This document shows, one piece after another, positions 59,111 through 64,000 of a stretch of 64,000 nt of DNA. Within the stretch, counting starts at the first letter, position 1. The number at the start of each line of letters is the position of its first letter. The position numbers and the translations under genes were made by a program. The stretch is taken from positions 10,664,001 to 10,728,000 of the forward strand of contig NC_133906.1 in NCBI RefSeq assembly GCF_964199755.1, in the 5' to 3' direction. The stretch comes from Larus michahellis (Eukaryota; Chordata; Aves; Charadriiformes; Laridae). The notes under the pieces were generated by a model. It was given only the letters and a program-made list of their open reading frames with translations, searched no databases and had not been told where the DNA came from.

Positions 59111-62100
59111 GGCCCTTAGCTCCACTTAATCTCCTCCCAGGATGAGGAAAAGTTGGAGAGAGTTAAACCATCTCGCCTGGGACAGCTTTCCCATTTTCCC
59201 TGAGCCATGCTTGCTTTGTGTGACCGAGTACCATATGGACAACACGCGGAGTACGAATCTGCATCTGACAATGAGGGGGTGCGCGCTGGTGTGCCTGCCC
59301 ACATGCTTTTGCCCGCATACCAGGCCTGGGTTAACTTTGCTCCAGTTTGCCCCTTTGGGGACAACGATGGGACTGGTATGCAAGGACTGGAGACAAACAG
59401 CAGCGCTGGTATGTGGCATCATCCAGCTCCTGCTTCCCTCTCCAGCTCTCCGTTCTCACGCCTGCGCCTGGGGCTCCTTGGGACCAGGATACACAGCATC
59501 CAGCAGCACAGCAAGATTCAGACGCCTGCAGTCCTTGCTGCTTGGTCCCACCCTTGTGCCCTGCCAAAACATGCCTGTATCCCCTTTCCCCACTTGTTTC
59601 AGTAAAACTGCCCCGGAAGTCCTGTGAATCAGAGAAAGAAAACTGTATCCAGCTCGCAGGAAAGAAGCCTTTACTCCAAGTCACAGTGCAGGTGCAGTCA
59701 AGTAAGCCTTGGCACAGGACTAGGAATAATATGGTGCTTTCAGCAAACAGTTTATGATATAAATCTATTGCTTTAAATACGATCTGCAGGACAGCTCATA
59801 GTGGCTGAGCATGATTTGATCAGGGAAAACGCTCCCGGTGCCAGAGAGACACTGTGCCCAGGCCTGGCATCACCAGCCCTTGACATAAAAATCCCTAACC
59901 GGAGCACCTGCACTACAGTCCCTGGGCAGTTCAAGAAAAGGACGTTTCCAACCCAAAACGTAAAGATAGAAATGACACGCTTGGAAAAGGGAGCCCTAAA
60001 CATACCTTTCTGTGGTAGGCAGGATGCGGACATCACCCATCATCCTCAGTCCTTGTTCTTCTTAACCCAAGGCACCCAGGTGGCTCTCACACACACACCA
60101 GGGGAGCAGGCACCCGCCACTTCCTCCCTGCTGCTTTTCTGTCCAACTCCCGACTGCAGAACTGGGGTTCAGAAGAGGATTTGCTGCTATGTCCTGGAAA
60201 GTTCGGAGGGAAAATTCGGAGGGCAAGTTCTTGCCTTCGAATTTGGCCCAGAAAGGACCCTTGTCACCGGGTAAGGTCTGTGCCCACTACTGGGGTTCAG
60301 GAGAGTGAGGGGTAAAAGAGGAGGATGTACGGCCTCATCCTAAAGGGGTCTGTGTTCATGGCACACGCTTCCAGAGCTCCAGTGCCTTTTGCAGGTAAGC
60401 TTAGAACGGGTCCCGTGGTATTAAACTTAAGTCTGTGCATACTGTTGGGGTTAAGACAAGATCAGCAAGCATGCCAGACCTTGATTTTATCATACCAAGA
60501 ACTAAACAAATGTAATTATCTTATTCTTAACCAAATACTAAACTGAGCAGACTGGCTGCTCTCACTAAGCGTGGATGTAACCCTAACTCAAAGACAGATT
60601 CATACGGGTAGCACGCAGCAGAAGTTGGTGTTTCTAGGAGGTCAGATATTTTCCAGAAAACAGCATTGCCTTCATCTGCATGAGACTTAAGCCGGATAAC
60701 AGATTTAACTTTATATACCTATTTATTGCACATTCTCAAGCTACAAATATGAATTCACGTGAAGCACCAGTGACGTGACTCCCATAACGAAGGGGTTTTT
60801 CCCCCAAAGCATCCCCTTTTTAGTGGAATTCCAAAGACCATCTCCTCAGCCAGTTCAACCCATCCCAGCCTGGGGAGTCCGACACCGAGCAGGACAGTGG
60901 TGAATATTGGCCGTTCCTCAGATGTCGGGCCTGTTTGTGCTGGGGCAGCAAAGGCAGCGCTGCTCTGAGCGGGGCTGGTGCCAGACAAGAGCGACTTGGT
61001 GGGGAGAAGAGACTCAGTGCTTCTATCCATATGGCTCGTCGTTTTGCAGAGCTGCTTTTCAGACTTGCTAAAGGCACGATATTAAGGTAGCTAGACATTC
61101 AAAAGATGGATGCATGAGCTAAAATGTGTGAAAAAAAATGAGTGCTGCTCTCGTTTCGGAAAACAAGACACCTCAACATTTGGCAAGAATATGCACCCAA
61201 TGTCTCAGATGTTTTCCTTATGGCCATACCTGCTTACAAAAACATTTGTGCTGGCTGCAGAGTTTTAGTCTTCCCCCTAGAGAAGAACCACCAGCGCAAT
61301 CTTTGTTTCATGTTGCTTTTCCTGTTCACAAGACAGAGAAGTTTCTACCTGCCACCCCTACAAATCCCAACACACCTTCTCCAAGGCATACTAAAAGCTA
61401 ATACAAGTATCTTCGATCTTAACCTTTCCATGCACTAATTCAAGCCTTTGCATCGACCAGCAAACAAAACCGTCTTCGGGATGCCTGGACCATCTTTGCC
61501 CTTTGGGAGATCTATCAGAACTGAGAAACAGCAGCTTACGAGGGAAACATCTGCACAGCTGTGAGACAGCAAGAGTGCAGAGATCACTTGACTTCAGCCA
61601 TAGGTGACGCTCTATTGGAAGTCATGTGCATCAGGGTATAAACTCCACCAAGATTCACAACTCTTCGCATAATGGCAAGAAGTGGCTATGTGATACCGAA
61701 ATAGTGTAACTATCTGGGTTTTCAACAGGAAATCTATTTTGGGACCTAGGAGGAGGACTCCTTAACCTTCACTCTTGGAAGGAACTGTTGATGATCTCAC
61801 TGCATGGCTATCACTGTCCGGGGCCAAATACTCCTTATGCTCTTGGACTTCTGATCAGCTAACAAAGCAGATGCATGAACTAATTAAAGAAGCAGAGCCT
61901 GTGTTTTCTGCTTCTTACAGCTCTATATTCAGTAGCTGGTACATGACACCTCGTGAGCTGATGCTTGTCTGTCTGTGATCTAAGATGAAACAAACATTCA
62001 CCAAATAGTCCAGGGGGATGGGAGACCGAACAGTCTTTGCTAGGACTGTTTCAACATATGGAGACACAAAATCAATTGCAGAATCCCAAATTCACGTGCA

Positions 62101-64000
62101 GTAGGTCTCAGGAATGCTTTTAAGAAAATAAGCTGATCTCTTCAGGCTGGAAGAATTTCATACCTGAGATGACATCATCTGGAATTTGTAATCCTATTTT
62201 GCAAGAGGACAGACTCTGTGACCAAGTTCCACAGGCCTTTTCAATCTTTAATTACGATAGCATATTTAATCCTATACCATATTTCATAGGAGGCAAGCCA
62301 CTAAAACAAAGTTGCCTTGGCTTAACACAGAAAAAAGAGCGCCAGTGATTTCAGTGCCACTAGCCTGTCATTAGTGGCATTGACTTACTCTCTCAAGAAA
62401 TTTTATAAGGCACACGTGAGGAACATCATTAAAAATAAAGCAAACTAACCTGTAATTTAGAAAAGAAACCTTCTCTTCCCTGAGTTATTTATTAACCAGT
62501 TACGAATCCGTCAAGGCCTTCTAAACTATTAACAAAGAGTTGTTGAGATCAGGACAGAATCCCAGGCCAAACTGCACGATTTAATGACCTGAGAGTCTGA
62601 AAGTTATTGCTCTCCTTGTGCAAACATTGATCTGCAGCTGCACGCAGCCACCTATCCCCCAAATCTCCAAGAGGAGGTCAGAGCCTGGGGTCCTGCTCTC
62701 TGCAAACACTGCAGCGGGGGCTATTCCCAACACACCAAGGTGACACAGGAGTAAGAAGCCATAGAAACTTAAGGCAAACACCTAATGAAGATGACATTCC
62801 CACACACCCAGTATCGAGAAACATATTTGACTGAGAAAGATGTATGCTATTGCCCGTTTTAATATCAAAAATATACCACTTATCTAGCGGGAAGGCAACA
62901 GAAATGACATGCATGGTAGAGCAAGTGCCAGGAGAAATAATGACCAGGAAACCAAACCTCTCAGCCTTAAATGGTCACAAATGCTCAAAAATAACAAACG
63001 GCAACTGAGAGCAGTCTTTCCCATGCCAGCCAGGTGTGCAACCACCTTCTCCATCACAGCTGGGCTCTCAAATATGCTCAGGAGCAGCAAGTTTTCCATG
63101 ACTGTTTCAGAGGCTGGAAAGAAAGGATTGCCTGAAGCAGACATTAAGGGTATCGTGTCATGAGCAGTGTTGCATAAAATATAGCCAGCCTATGAGAAAA
63201 GCAAGCATGTGAGTTTGTATCACAGCTTCTGGAGAGGCGGTGGCTCCTGCTTGGCCCTGGCACCCTGCAGATGCTTTTGAACCTGGTGTCTCATTTCTTG
63301 TCATATTCTCTAGACATCACTCACATCGGGATATTGGAGTCTTTAGGAAAGGACGACTCCTGGGTACACATATCTTGCTAAATTTTCCTTGTGGCTACAA
63401 CTTGAACATTAAATAAAAGTCATATCACCAATAACCAGAGCGCACCTGATGTGGTTCCACAACTGACAAGGTCCGAAACCACCCCACAGAAATGGTGCCT
63501 GCACAGACTGCTTTATGCAAGGGTTGGAACGGGGAAGAGTGAGCAAAGGCTCCCCACGGGGCTGCCTTCCCGCAGCTGCAGAGCCGTGCCATTTGCTCCT
63601 GAACAAGGACCACTTTGACACCAGGCCGTTTCCACCAGACCTCACTGCTGCTCAGAATGATGGATTTACATTGGGGAGAAGAACCAGCACCTCCTGCTGC
63701 TCATGGGCTCAGGTTCTTACCCTCCATCGCATCCTCCCCACAGCTGGAAGAGCCTCTCCTTGCCAGCCTGCCGAGACATAGCCGCTGCTCCAGCCTCCTC
63801 CTCCGCAGTCCTCCCTGCCCCAGTCCTCCCGACATCTCTCCCCGCTCCTCTGCCTCCACTTATAAGTGAGACACTGGGTCCATTTAAGAAGTTATACAGA
63901 TGAATCTTTGTAGCCACCTGGCGCTCTTTATGCAAAGGCTTCAGAGCTGGTGGGGATTAAACTCCCCTACTAAAGCTTGATGTTAATACTTCTGAGGAGA

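Larger units (their letters stand above)
38790..64000. other. About 25 kb upstream of NEURL1B without a supportable gene
   Basis: No open frame here shows a domain, a plausible exon pair or family resemblance. The longest, 253 codons at 45926-46687, is held open by a 30-bp repeat. By remembered synteny the next gene would be SH3PXD2B, divergently oriented, but its first-exon sequence (a PX-domain start in a CpG island) was not seen, so it probably lies beyond the right edge. Contents that can be named are listed separately: MIR-like pieces, simple repeats, a minisatellite, and AT-rich motif-dense stretches. The rest is ordinary non-coding sequence. Confidence 0.65.

Noticed and set aside
62190..62245. 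Another MIR-like piece
   Set aside because: Only a short stretch resembling the TTTTACAGATGAGGAAAC core is visible, with too many mismatches to support.
38790..64000. First exon of SH3PXD2B expected upstream of NEURL1B by synteny
   Set aside because: No CpG island or PX-domain start was found in this part, so it probably lies outside the window.

Overview
This is a vertebrate nuclear window, most likely from a bird or another sauropsid. Coding DNA is split into short exons with GT/AG junctions. There are no recognisable Alu or L1 elements. Only worn MIR/CORE-SINE-like fragments appear among the interspersed repeats, and the gene is compact. Species is inferred and cannot be fixed from the sequence alone.

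One protein-coding gene is fully contained and can be reconstructed base by base: NEURL1B (neuralized E3 ubiquitin protein ligase 1B) on the minus strand. Its five coding exons lie at 38410-38380, 12390-11830, 9272-8565, 7610-7485 and 7045-6801. Spliced, they give 1671 nt including the stop, or 556 residues, close to the roughly 555 of the human protein. The product has two Neuralized homology repeats (NHR1, residues ~44-196; NHR2, ~281-433), a Ser-rich linker and a C-terminal C3HC4 RING. The protein ubiquitinates Notch ligands such as Delta in the signal-sending cell and so promotes their endocytosis. All four introns are phase 1.

Layout. 1 to ~285: probable end of the 3' UTR of a plus-strand gene converging on NEURL1B, by remembered synteny DUSP1. 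~286-3100: gap between the two gene ends, with a CpG-rich patch (1860-2120) and a 173-bp almost pure A/G tract (2566-2738). ~3250-6800: probable NEURL1B 3' UTR. 6801-12390: coding exons 5 to 2. 12391-38379: 26-kb intron 1, without convincing coding exons but with candidate regulatory clusters and ancient SINE pieces. 38040-38780: CpG-island promoter with exon 1 and a perfect 16-bp-arm inverted repeat. 38790-64000: about 25 kb upstream of NEURL1B with no supportable gene, several MIR-like fragments, a 30-bp minisatellite and several AT-rich, motif-dense stretches that could be distal enhancers.

I found no CRISPR array, operon, phage or new multi-gene system. The points most worth checking are the promoter inverted repeat, the intronic CpG/GATA patch, the number of MIR-like remnants, and the candidate distal regulatory elements.
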